51,636 nt of DNA, from assembly GCA_011316305.1 (NCBI GenBank), contig SAUG01000191.1, positions 1 through 51,636 of the forward strand, read 5' to 3'. The first letter of the stretch is position 1. Every line of letters starts with the position of its first letter. A program made the translations under genes and the position numbers. Source of the DNA: Rusavskia elegans. Its lineage: Eukaryota; Ascomycota; Lecanoromycetes; Teloschistales; Teloschistaceae. This document shows positions 23,362-33,527 of this stretch, one piece after another. The notes below the pieces were generated by a model. The model was given only the letters and a program-made list of their open reading frames with translations, had not been told where the DNA came from and did no database searches.

Positions 23362-24086
23362 GGTTGAGTGGTCAAGATTCTCAAGGGACGTATTAGAATA
23401 CTGCAGGAAGCTGTGAAGATCTAGTATGGAAGTCAAAAACATGGATAGATACTTATACCCCGAGCAGGTATAATGAACAAAAGACATCAACAAAATTGAT
23501 AAAGGGTATTGCGAAGTCAAAGGATCGCAATCTATAAAGGTATCTTATCTACTGCGGGTGCGAGAACGGTCGCTGTTACAGAGCGACTTTTACTACTATT
23601 ACTTTTACTCGATGGACACTCTGCCCGTTTACAAGGGGCATTCAACATAAGTGACAATAAGATAGATAAAGTCATTGTTCTATTAATGAAAAGTATAAAG
23701 AAGCAGGAATTAGAAATTATAGACAAAGAATCTCGAATTGGAGTCTAGACTGCTCTATCGCACGTCTTTGGACAGTAACCGAAAAGCGATCCTGGGCCCA
23801 TATAACCACAGGGTATAGCGACTGGCTATCGGCCAAGATGTTGTTCACTAGGACAAGCTACTAAGTTGGTGGCGATTCGCAATGTAAAAATATATTTCTG
23901 TCTACCATGAAGCGTTATAGCTTCGGACCACATCTACTGCGAATTGATTAATTATTTCTTCCAACCCTTTAACCACAATATAGATTTGACACTGCTCTAT
24001 TAACTTAAAGGTTCGTACGCTTGGTACAATATATATGCGAGTTCAGAAATCATCCTACACTAAGTCTACAGCGCGATATCGATGAG
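23362..24086. other. Intergenic, upstream of the coiled-coil gene
   Basis: This stretch has normal composition and a short Leu-run frame (23509-23748, plus) that begins without an ATG and shows no motif. I see no repeat, RNA gene or convincing promoter element here, though the coiled-coil gene's promoter must lie in it. Confidence 0.3.
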
Positions 24087-25210
24087 CGATCAGAGAAGTC
24101 GACCCTTCTGTCCTTGATTCAGGCATTGGAATTTAAGAAAACTCCCTAGGGAAGATTCTACACACCGAAGCTTCCTGGGATTATGCAGCGCCAGCAGAAC
24201 TGGGCACCGTCGCGTCTGAATGGCCACCAGTCTTCTTACACCTTGCAAGGGAGCTAGCCATACGAACAGGGAAATCAACGCCAGCGACAGCAACAGGCAC
24301 TTCGCAATTGGGCAGGACCTCGCCATCAAAATCAGGCATATCAACAGCCATTTCAGCAAGCTTCTCAGTAGCCATCTCAGCATTCATCTCAGTGACAACC
24401 TGCTTTGCGCCGCATCGAGGCAGTTCCAATCCCCAATACAATCAGCAGAATGTCTACCACATGAATGAGGAAGATGTCCATGGATACTATGGAGAAGCCG
24501 GAGATACTGCATGCAGATGACGCTTAGGACCTTCTCGGCGATAAGCTCCCACCTGAGGCCTATCCAGCACGCGGATTCTCTGTGTACTCCAACATCACCG
24601 GAGATGTGTGGCAAGGTTTGCAGCTATGGGCCTGCAATTCATGCCCTATTCCCGGAAGCTTCGGCAATGCTGATGAGCTGGCAGACCATGGCGCCGATTT
24701 CCATGGCGTTGATCCCCGGTTATCTACGCAGGAACTTATACAAAACAGTGGGATGACGATCGCCGTGCCCGCGAGAACGTGTACACGGAATACGCCACTG
24801 TGGATGCTAGCGTTTTCGACGCCAGTTACAACGCCTGCATCGACACAGGCAGTGGAGCCTCCGTCACCAACCGTTCTCTCCTGTCCACAGGCATAAATTT
24901 GGCAGGCGTCGTTGGAGAAACAAAGCCAGTAACGTTAAAAGGCGTACGTAGCCTCCAGATCTGCCATGAGATAGCGAATTTCAGCGTCAAGATCGGAGGT
25001 CAACGAGGCGTCAGCGTGACTGTAATCGCCTACGTCGTCGCCAATCTGGAAGCAGGTCTCATCATCGACCAAGGACAACTGGAAGCTCTCGATGCAACAC
25101 TTTATCTCAAGAAACGCGTCATGGCCATTGGCGCGAAGGAGGTCAAACTCACGTACATTGGTGGTGCTGATTTAGATGTTCACCCCCTCAAATGCACATT
25201 GGAGTCTTAA
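24087..25210 (+). pseudogene. Retroelement gag-protease remnant, not RIP-mutated
   Basis: Three plus frames join in order. 24105-24440 is Gln-rich and gag-like (ALEFKK..., RQQNWAPSR, YQQPFQQASQ) with TAG and TGA stops. 24540-24760 carries W-ACNSC...F...ELADH...FH, a C2H2-like pattern. 24779-25210 is a 143-codon retropepsin with the catalytic DTGSGASV and a later hydrophobic AGLIIDQGQLEAL strand. This is the order of gag and protease in fungal Ty3/Gypsy-like elements. No RT follows. The stops and frameshifts are not concentrated in CpA, so this copy seems to have decayed without RIP. The protease segment alone is open and could in principle be a retained fragment. Confidence 0.6.
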
Positions 25211-25901
25211 AGGCCACCTTCATAATTCATCAGCGAACGCCAGGAGAAGTGGGCCGCACTGCGAAAGGCAATGGAGAAGCCAAAATCGGCACAAAGAGCT
25301 TTATGCAATCTGAATGCAGCCAACCAGACTCAAGCAGCAAGCGCTGCATCCACGTCACCTCATCCAATCGTAAGCTATATCGTCCGTTATCGCTACAGAT
25401 AAAAGCTTGGAGAAACTTTAAAGAGACTGTAGATAGCCCTTGGAGCTTGTATAGCGTACTTTAAAGGGATAATAGACGCGTTCAGGTGCACAACAGCCGT
25501 ATTCCAGTTATGGCATCGAGGGCGATGCCGTTTGTAACTTTTGGCGGCATTATTCGTTTTGGAGCAAGCTGTCAAGAGAGTAAGAAGTTGTCTGGGTAGG
25601 ACTAGCGCGCCTTGGCAGACACGTCTCTTATACCGCAGGCGTTCAATCAATCTTCTTACACGTAATCATCTTTTATATGACCTTCGTCGTCACACGAAGC
25701 CTGCCCACGTTTGCTCTTCTGCGTAACTTTGCCCCCTTGCCCCCCAACTCTGCCTCTGCCCCTTGCCCCCCACCTCTGCCTCTGCTCCCTTGACCCTTCT
25801 TATCCGGACGTCCGCCTGTACCTCCTCGCCCACAATCGGTTGTTTCTGAGCCCTTCTTTGACTTCACAGGAGTCGTCTGCATTGGGTTCAGTCTTCTTCG
25901 T
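25211..25901. other. Unassigned region with a pyrimidine-rich, G-quadruplex-prone tract
   Basis: At 25220-25380 a plus frame (ERQEKWAALRKAMEKP..., Ala/Gln-rich) may extend the gag-protease relic. An 85-codon minus frame (25650-25393) has no motif. At 25728-25795 the plus strand repeats CCCC(T/A)...CTCTGCCTCTG blocks, so the minus strand has several runs of four or more G, able in principle to form a G-quadruplex. No gene is supported. Confidence 0.35.
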
Positions 25902-27434
25902 TTATCGATCCCAAAATCCTCGGACAATCTCCCCAATCTTGATACCATTTGTCCGAAGATGTATTCGTACTCTTACTGCATGCTTCAAGGCGTCCAGGAA
26001 TTTCCATCGGCCGTCCCATTGGAACGGCACATGAGTCTTGAAATGCCGCTGCAAGTAGTATATTGAGCCTTTTCGCTGAAGACGATATATTTGCCAATCT
26101 TGACCTGGTTCTAACGTTCCGATCACCTGGACGCGTTGTTCTCTGATAGCGTCCTCCCTATATCTGCGCTCAAGCCTCGTCAGCATAGATTGCAGTATCC
26201 GAATGAGCTTAGAATGATCGTGCAGCCATTTCGTTGAGATGCCTTGGAGCTCTCCGTTCTGGGCGGCTTCGACAGCGCCAAGCTCGGTGTCTCCGTCATA
26301 TTTCAAAATACCATCAATATGGCTACCGGGAACCATTTCATCCCCCATAGCGAGATCTCTCCCGTCGTTTTTCAGTTCGAGCTCTGCCGTGCTCTGTGTC
26401 TCTCCCCTATAGGTAGGTCAGTAAGTGCGCTATGATAATCGAACACTGGCTGTCGATAGAACGCACCGCTTCAACACCATAGCTGGGATGGTTTGCACTA
26501 TGTCGTCATAGAATCGGCACCAGAGGTGAGCAGTCCACCATCCTTCTGGCCGGCTGGACTTCATATACCCTTGGCCGCAATTCTCCCGCGCTTTTATGAC
26601 GGATGTAGCAACCCATTTCCGGAAAGACCAATCCTTGCAGGTTGGTACAAGTTTGCCGTTTATGACATCGCCTAGCCGTGTGTTGATTTCCTGCTCTTCC
26701 CCCTCGATGTCAAATTGATCGATCAGGTCTGCATGGTCAATCGGGAGCTCCGGAAGTTTATCGACAGCCGAAGGCAATTTTTTTCTCTCCTCTTCTTTGA
26801 AGATTGCCATGGTCTTGTCATTTTGAAGAGGTATAACCCAGGACATAGGTGGTAAGGTATATATTCCATTGACATCTTTGAAATGATTATAGACAATATC
26901 TTCAAGACAATTGCCAGAAGAGTCAAGAGCCCATTTTTGATCAGCTGTAAGACTGTTGTAAACATCAAGGAAGCGGCGCTTGATATCTTCACTGTACTCC
27001 CCCGAAGACGTCGTATCTTCATCAACATTGTCATCGCCCAACTCTGCTGTGGGCGCTGCCCCCGTCGGACTGGTTGTCGGAATAGCAGGTACGTCGAACG
27101 TGCTACCGGAAGTTCGAAAATCGTCGCCTACCATCGGAGGGCGATCAACCCTATATCCATTCTGGGATATTTTTGAGTCCGTCGTATTGAGGCCATTATT
27201 GGTACTGGTACTGCCACTGAAGCTGCTGCAGCTCTCGCCAAGCTTGATAGAGTTATCAAAGCTGATTGTTAGAGGTATCGTGGGCTCTTGGTAGAAGTTC
27301 GATGCATTGTAACCATCATAATATAACTGTGGTATGTATTTATACACGTCAGCAGCGGCTTTTGTAAATAGATCAGGAAGTATATCTGCAACAAATCTAA
27401 TTGTTACGCGAATCAGGGTACCTCGTAAAGGAAA
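25902..27434 (-). CDS. Unidentified spliced gene, 5' end missing
   Basis: A minus frame runs from 27434 to a TAA at 25902, interrupted by one convincing intron, 26466-26407 (60 nt, GTGCGT, CTGAC branch, CTATAG), which removes a stop and keeps frame. The product, about 490 residues, starts TLIRVTIRFVADILPDLFTKAAADVYKYIPQ, has a Ser/Thr/Asp-rich linker, then two Trp-rich segments (CKDWSFRKWVATSVIKA..., GWWTAHLWCRFYDDI) and ends RGFWDR. I recognise no family. No ATG precedes the readable sequence: the frame closes at 27435-27437, exactly where a 128-bp repeat element begins. The start is therefore on an upstream exon, or was cut away by that insertion. Base composition is normal and no RIP-like stop was seen. 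It might be a functional gene with an unseen first exon. Confidence 0.55.
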
Positions 27435-27562
27435 CTATCTCAATTTGATCTTTCTAGTAAGGCTCTTTCCACGACGTAGGTAGTCCGATGCGACCGAGCC
27501 TTCTTCACCGCGTAGGGATCAGAGGTGCTCCAAACTAGAAAGATATATTCGAATCGAAGTGG
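27435..27562. repeat. 128-bp inverted-repeat-ended element, unit 1
   Basis: This has the same length and layout as unit 2 (27585-27712) and about 85-90% identity by eye. Ends here are CTATCTCAATTTGATC on the left and GATATATTCGAATCGAAGTGG on the right, weaker inverted repeats than in unit 2. Its left edge coincides with the end of the open frame of the neighbouring gene. Confidence 0.75.
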
Positions 27563-27584
27563 TATCCTTCAAGCGTACAGAGAA

Positions 27585-27712
27585 CTATATCGGTTCGATC
27601 TATCTGGTAAGGCTCTTCCCACGACGTAGGTAGTCCGATGCGACCAAGCCTTCTTCACCGCGTAGGGATCAGAGGTGCTCCAAACCAGAAAGATATATTC
27701 GAACCGATATAG
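27585..27712. repeat. 128-bp inverted-repeat-ended element, unit 2
   Basis: The unit starts CTATATCGGTTCGA and ends TCGAACCGATATAG, a perfect 14-bp terminal inverted repeat extended imperfectly by ATCTATCTGGT and ACCAGAAAGAT. The core (CACGACGTAGGTAGTCCGAT, CTTCACCGCGTAGGGATCAG) is nearly identical in unit 1. Such small TIR elements resemble MITEs. At 128 bp they would be too short to trigger RIP, in keeping with their unmutated look. Only 22 bp separate the units. Confidence 0.75.
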
Positions 27713-27796
27713 AAGCCTGCTGAGCCCCACTGATTGCGCAACTTCGTAGACACGCGGTATTGAGGTGCTACTTGAACAAGATTGAAATGACTTACT

Positions 27797-28262
27797 TCAA
27801 AATGTATTAAGGTCAATTTTACCGCAAAGGTGGCCGAAGCGGTGCTCGGGCTCGGTGGCCATCTCGAGAGAAATGGCCTTGTACCCTTGACCTTCGAGGA
27901 AACATGCAATCTTCGTTTTCTGGTCGTCCGGGATGTCTTCGAAAAGTTCCGCCGCTGTCTCCATGTCGCCTCGGAGGACCAGAGTTTGATACACCATCAC
28001 GCGTAATGACAGGGCGAAAGACGTGACGTTGACATCCCTGTCTACTACGTAGGCTAGTTGATATCCGTGACGACCTTGAATGCTGCCTCAAACCCATCGT
28101 CTTCCACTTGACCGGCTTGTAGAGCAGAGACGTAGTTCTCCCGCAGACCGAGGAGGAGAGGATCCGTAGAGGCATACCAGCTCGCCATGGAAGTGCTGGT
28201 AGAGGATCTGTGCAGCTTCGCCCTGGATGTAATCGAAGACCAGGAGGACGTTCTTCAGATCT
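27797..28262 (-). pseudogene. SEC27: Relic of coatomer subunit beta' (SEC27)
   Basis: On the minus strand three frame-shifted pieces match the middle of beta'-COP, the WD-repeat subunit of the COPI coat for Golgi-to-ER vesicles. From upstream: 28258-28170 (LLVFDYIQGEAAQILY...GELVCL), 28169-28057 (LRENYVSALQAGQVEDDG, FEAAFKVVTDI), then 28057-27797 (DRDVNVTSFALSL, VYQTLVLRGDMETAAEL, FLEGQGYKAISLEMAT, EPEHRF). Between the second and third piece about 40-50 residues of the family's usual sequence are missing. The frame ends early at 27797. SEC27 is normally a single essential gene, so this must be a partial duplicate; an intact copy should exist elsewhere. Divergence and frameshifts rule out function. 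The decay is not RIP-like; the fragment may be too short for RIP. Confidence 0.75.
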
Positions 28263-28965
28263 TACGATAGCCGTTGCAGTTGAACAACAAATGCACTGAT
28301 GCTCTCGCATCGTCCATCAACCGAGGGAGCGGTAGCTCCTAAAGCTTCTTGAACTCCGGGAAGGGTTCGCTCGAGGAGGTGCAGGGCTGTGATGCATTGT
28401 TTCCATCGAATGATGGCGTTAGGGGTCTCTGCACTGATGGTATGACTTTTCCCTGTGGGACGTTGTCCAAGTTGAATCGGTGGGTTAAGCTCGAAACGCC
28501 GCTGGGGTTCATCTCGCAGTAGTCGTAGTACTGTTCGCTAGAAGACAGTGTCCAAGTTGAATCAGTGGGTGATTCTAATCGGTGGTCATTCTTGAGAAGT
28601 CGGGGGCACCGATTCGGTGGCATGCCGGAATGGCAGTAAACGCGTTGCGCACCTTGGTACGGAAGAGATGTACGATATTGCTACCTGGGCTTCCCGACGA
28701 AGAAGTCAGCAGAGAAAGTCCATAGGTTTCACCCTGATCCTGCCCGTGACGAACCTTGTAGCTCTGGTTTTCTATGGACGCCAATGCGCCATTTGGTCCC
28801 TTGGTTGATCGGAGCTTTGTCCCCATAGCTGTTCGTCGCTGTGATAGCGGGAGACGGGAGCTGGTGACGGCAGCGTGAAAGGCGTTGGCATGCGTGCCAG
28901 AGCGGGCATCGTCGCAGAGGATGAGCCTGTAGAGAGGTCAATTGCCGTTTGACTGACGTTCTCTG
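28263..28965 (-). other. Unassigned sequence between the SEC27 and Copia relics
   Basis: Minus-strand frames (28623-28339, 28826-28575, 28972-28772) are open in part and overlap, with Ser/Pro-rich products lacking motifs. They follow the Copia protease relic in the same orientation and could be its decayed continuation toward integrase, but no HHCC or DDE pattern can be read. Two sequences, GTCCAAGTTGAATC at about 28468 and 28549, form a small direct repeat. Confidence 0.3.
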
Positions 28966-29610
28966 CTACCACGTGTTGATCAGATTTGCGTACAATCTAG
29001 CACAGCTCGTCATCGAAGATGGTACGCAGGTATAGTTGAAAAGGGCTTTAACCGAAAGAGGACTGAATGGGAGACCGGGAGCAAAGAGGACATTGTTGAA
29101 GGTAAGCTTGGGAGTCGCCGAGGCCACCACGGTAGTCACAGACAAGGTACCGCAGTGAAACACTATGGTTTTGCCCTTGAAATCGGAAACATGCGTTCCA
29201 GCCTGGAGAGCAGCCTAAAGTTCTTCTGGTCTCTGCTCAAATGGCGGCCTGCTCCGGAGTCCATGTGGTCATGATAGCCCTTTGCAGGAGACATATCTCT
29301 TCGAGTGAACCGATGCCTAAGCTTCTGTATCATCCGGGATGCTGTGACTTTTGGGCAGCGCATTGACGAGCGTCGCGCGCCACGCTGCTGAGGATGATTG
29401 ACTTGACCGATAATTGGGCTGCGGCGGTTGCACGGGTGCCTTGATCCCAGGAAGCGATGTCGGTGGTATCGCGACCCATGAACTGAATGGCTGTCTTCAC
29501 AGCTGTAGAGCATGATAGGAAATCATGGCTCCCCTCAAGCTTGTTGGTGTCCTCGAGGAGCCCGATAGCCACGGACACGGTGGAGACGAACGGTACTTCG
29601 AAGTCTGTTG
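28966..29610 (-). pseudogene. Ty1/Copia gag-protease relic
   Basis: The minus frame from 29610 carries a Copia-like gag N-terminus: IGLLEDTNKLEGSHDFLS followed by AVKTAIQFMGRD. After a frame change, about 29320-29160 reads DSGAGRHLSRDQKNF, the Copia protease site (usually DSGA.HH), and 29163-28966 reads VFHCGTLSVTTVV...LTFNNVLFAPGLPFSPLSVKAL, the typical protease end. Most of gag, including the zinc knuckle, is deleted. No ATG is present at the gag start. Composition is normal. It is a dead fragment, unrelated in lineage to the gag-protease pieces at 24.1 and 33.5 kb. Confidence 0.6.
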
Positions 29611-30959
29611 CTTAAGGTGTTGGTGGTGACTTGTGTATGGACAAATTTTGGCTTGATGATGTGAAGGTGTCTGCTAATGGAGAGGATGCTTCGTACGGAG
29701 TAGTCAGTCCATTGGTGTCCCCATTTCCAGCCTTCTTGCAAGCCCACGACGTGAGAGCCTCCTAGCCGTGCTTACAGACCCTTCCCTAAGGAACACGACG
29801 GAGTCGTCAGAGTAGCTTTCGGACAGCTTTCAGAGTCGCTCGAACCTCGTTCATTCGTCATCATCGGCTTGCCAGAGGGCGAGGGAGTAGGGCTGGTATG
29901 GCCGTTGGTATGGTGGCGAGGAAGTCGAATGGCTTGGTAAGGTAGGAGGGGGGTAGTGCCTTGAATACGCTGTACTGAGGCAATACTCAAGTGGTATTTG
30001 TGGTGGTGGTGTAGGTACACGAAGGTAGGAGAGTTATTCGTAATCAACTTTACTTGGTGTAATGGCTGATAAATCAACTTATCGGATTGTTTATCCAACG
30101 CTTTGTCAAAGATTAAAGGATCCTGGGTCATTATTCTGCGACAAGAGCGTCGAGCCCAACACAAGCTCACGCGTAATAGTCGAAGAGAAATGGGATGCCG
30201 AACCTCGATCACCTTCGCGAAATCAGTCGGAATCCGGCTAGCCAGGTTTTGTGATCGCAACACTAATATCCAAAGAGGCAAAGCGTGGAGCCGCGTCAAA
30301 CGCCGCTAAGGAGGCAAACCCGCAGGCTTGGCGTTCCTTCTATCCTCGACCTCACTTTCCATTACTCGACCCACTACTCTACCTCTCACGTTATTAACCT
30401 GTACATCGTCTCGTTTTCACCTGCGACGTTCCGGTCAAGCAGACTTCACCTATTCCTGTAATTCATCCGCAATGCTACTCACTACCGTCATCTTATTCGA
30501 GACCATGCAGCCTCTCTGCTTAAATGTCAGTCTTCCTGCTCATTGCGCCTTCCCACTTGCGAAGACAAGGACCATTCGGAACTTGCAGGAGCCTACCGGT
30601 GCCAGAAACATGATATTACACGACACCCAGCGCACCTTCCTTTCGTCCTCGGTGTCTAGCAAATCTCGTTCTGCTGCTCTCACGCTTTGCCATCGCACCT
30701 TCTCAATCTGCAAGACAAGCGCTAATTAGAACCGACAGCAGGCCTTTGCTACTGAAACCACGACCTTGCTCCGACTCCAGCGTCCTTCCATACCCCATTA
30801 CCCACAATTCTGGCTCTGGTGCATACCATACATTCCACCACCACCAAGCCCACCACCACTCCTCGCCCTTCAAGAAAATCCACCCACTCGTGCCACTCAT
30901 GCCCCCGCAGACTTCCTCGACCGATTCACCGCTCCACACTTTGCCAGAATCATAACATC
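29611..30959. other. Long non-coding stretch before the Ulp1-type gene
   Basis: The 1.35 kb has normal composition. Open frames on both strands (30299-29772 minus, 30328-30729 plus) start without ATG in good context and give Ser/Thr/Pro-rich products with no motif. A pyrimidine- and CAC-rich tract (30825-30900) precedes the ATG at 30960 and may be leader sequence. The left part could hold the lost LTR or leader of the Copia relic. Nothing more can be supported. Confidence 0.3.
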
Positions 30960-33320
30960 ATGGCTACCAATGATGTCAGCTCGGACCTTGACTCCCTCAG
31001 AGACGCACCAGACATTCACGAAGCGTTGCGGATCGCCCGCGAAACAATCCTCGCCAACCATCAGTTGATCGAGCGCGTCCAAGACAATGCAGCCTACAAC
31101 ATCAGTGTGATCTGGGAATACATTTGAGCAGCGGAAAGTCGCGGAACCGCAGTACACGACCCTAATCAATCAATGGACTGAGGATCTACGAGGAATAATC
31201 ACCGAAGAAAAGGTCCGGCATTACCAGTCTTTGACTGTCAAGACACAAGACCGGATGGAGACATACCAGGCACGCATCCGCCTGGCATGGGGTGTGGAAG
31301 CTTCCCATATCTTGCCGGCTCTACACTACAATCGGTCCCAGTACCTCAGTCAGAACTGCCTGCATGGTTTAGCGCAACTGTCGGAAAGCGTCGACCTCGC
31401 TCGTGGCCGGTCCCTCCTCCTCGCACAGATCCAATCCCGCACTTTGTCCAAGGCGACCGGGTTCAAGCCCACCGACCCTCATCTCAAGCTACGAGACATC
31501 ATCAATGCAAAGACCGCGGCAGACGCAGGGGCAAGTGGAAATGTCCCATCTGCCGACGAACAAGCGAATGCTTTATTGTTGCGACAGACAACGCGGACTG
31601 ATCCCAACAGCTCCCCTTCTCCCGCCAAACCGCGAAAGCGAAAGGCAGCCCAAGACATGTCGTGGCGGCCCCGACCAAGTAAAGGAAGCAAACAGCTTTC
31701 ATTGGTATATTATAGCCTTGGATTTCTTGCGGCTACAGATACTGACTGTCCGTGTTAGAATCAGCCACGTAATGCTCCGTCGACGTGCGGTGAAAGCCCA
31801 AGCATCGAGCAAGGGCGAAACAACATCGACGACAATCGATCCCAGCCGGCCTGGAATGATGAAGAATTTTCGCCCTTGAGCTTACCACATGCATGATCAG
31901 GGTCGGAGCTTTCCGGGGTTGGTTTGCTTGATCCGATGCCACTATTGTTGCCATCCGCATCTCACACGTCCGCCATCACCTCTGCCAGTCGCTCTGCATC
32001 TCCATCGACCCCAACCCCAACACCATCTTCGTCCACGCCTAGCGCCCCGCCTATGGACATCTCCATCGAAACCGTTGTCTCCGTCAATCCAGATCAGCAG
32101 GGCCATGAAATTCAGAGCACAGTCGAATACGCAATCGACTGTCTACGTCTGGGTCGACAAATCAATACCACAGGCATCCAAATGGTCCTCGAAGTCATCT
32201 CATCACCCGAATTCACAACCGTAGACCCGGCTTACGTGGATTGCATGGCCCCCAAAATCAAACCAGCACTGCGTCGGACGTCCGGTTCCAAATTCTTAGT
32301 ACCTCTTCACCATACACAGACTCGTCCGGCCCACTGGACTCTCGCCATAGTCGAATCCGGCATCGCTCTGTTCTACAACTCCTTTCGTTCTTCCCTGTAT
32401 GAGAATCAAGCACGGCAAGCTTTGGAAGTCTTCAGTCGGTCGCAGTCCCGGCCATACCCCTCATCGCCGTCGGTATTGGATTGTTTCAGGGTTTGCGTAA
32501 GTTATTTCTAATTCGATGGCCTGGCATGTTGTAGTCTAACGACCGGCTACAGGACACCCCCCAGCAAGAGAACCATTGCGACTGTGGTATCTTTGTGCTC
32601 CTATGCTCCATCTACGTTACAGCCAACCGGGTTATTCCAAATCATGTCGATGCCCGAGTGTGGAGGGTTATCCTTCAAGCCGTACTGGACAAGACATTCT
32701 CGACCGACCCTGCCTCGGTCCAGCTGAGCTCCCGTCTCGGTGATGCCTCGCTGCCCAATATTACCGCACCTGTGGACGAGGTTGTTGAGCGAGAAGTCGG
32801 CAAACGACAACGGTGGCACGAAGAATTGCGTCAACGAGTGCGAAGCCTGTCCCAGCAATTGACACTTCATCAAACCGCCATTGAGAGCATAGCCGAGGTG
32901 TCCGCAACGCTTACTGTCATAAAAGCTCAACGAGACGAGCACACCAATATTGTCCAACAACGGCTAGATGCAATCGATGCCGAGTGTAATCGATTCACCC
33001 AGCTTCTGGCGTCCATTCCAAGCTTCGGCTTCATCTCCCACCGCGGCCCCATAGAAACTTCAATCGCAAAACTTCACGCCGACGCCATGTCAACTCGAGT
33101 CGAAATCGACAAAGCACACAAAGACTGCGTATCGAGACATAGAGCTATTGCCAGGGCTATTTCCGCCACCAGCTTAATCCATGATTACTACTCGGAACGT
33201 CTCTATGCCACCCAGCAAAAGCGTGACGCCGTGTTGACTGAGATCAATGAAGTGCATCGCCACGAAGAAACTGCACGTGTGGAGAGAGTGCGATGGATGG
33301 AGGAGCTGAAGGATGAATAG
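30960..33320 (+). pseudogene. Ulp1-type (C48) cysteine peptidase-like protein with helical N-terminus and C-terminal coiled coil; two lesions
   Basis: The start at 30960 has an ideal context (A at -3, G at +4). The helical N-terminal part (HEALRIARETILANHQLIE...) shifts frame by one base at a TTT run, 31123-31125, and continues EQRKVAEPQYTTL. Introns are 31705-31758 (54 nt, CTGAC) and 32497-32552 (56 nt, GTAAGT, CTAAC). An in-frame TGA stands at 31894-31896. The peptidase part has HWTLAIVE (His codon 32332), FYNSF (Asn at 32377 where Asp is usual), Gln codons at 32562-32567 and DCGIFVL (Cys at 32583). This matches the His-Asp-Gln-Cys order of SUMO/ubiquitin-like deconjugases. Residues after 32790 form a coiled coil. 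The two lesions could be assembly errors, or 31939 onward could be a separate gene. As written it is broken, and the Asp-to-Asn change may lower activity. Confidence 0.65.
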
Positions 33321-33527
33321 TATCGTGAGCCTTTGCTCGCTACCGTTGCCCTTTCTCCTGACTCACGTCCTTATCGTCCAGTTGCTGCGCATACTTCATT
33401 TCCTTCTCCTATCCTCCCCGTTGCTTCTGGTAAACCTGTGCCATTATCTCATCAAGAAATTCGCATCATGTCCTCCATAGTGAAGGTCGTTAAGTATGTA
33501 CTCTTCTATTCGAAGAATCTTCCAGTC
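33321..33527 (+). other. 3' flank of the Ulp1-type gene
   Basis: The sequence after the TAG at 33318-33320 is pyrimidine-rich and lacks a supported frame. It is likely 3' untranslated sequence. It contains no obvious repeat. Confidence 0.3.

Noticed and set aside
23509..23748. Plus frame with a run of eight Leu
   Set aside because: It lacks an ATG start, overlaps the 5' flank of the coiled-coil gene, and reads as low-complexity sequence.
29772..30299. 175-codon minus frame
   Set aside because: Its product is His/Ser/Pro-rich without any domain, and its placement suits leader or LTR remains of the Copia relic.
31287..31879. Additional plus frames across the Ulp1-type gene
   Set aside because: They are shadows of the main frame, which alone joins to the peptidase through canonical introns.
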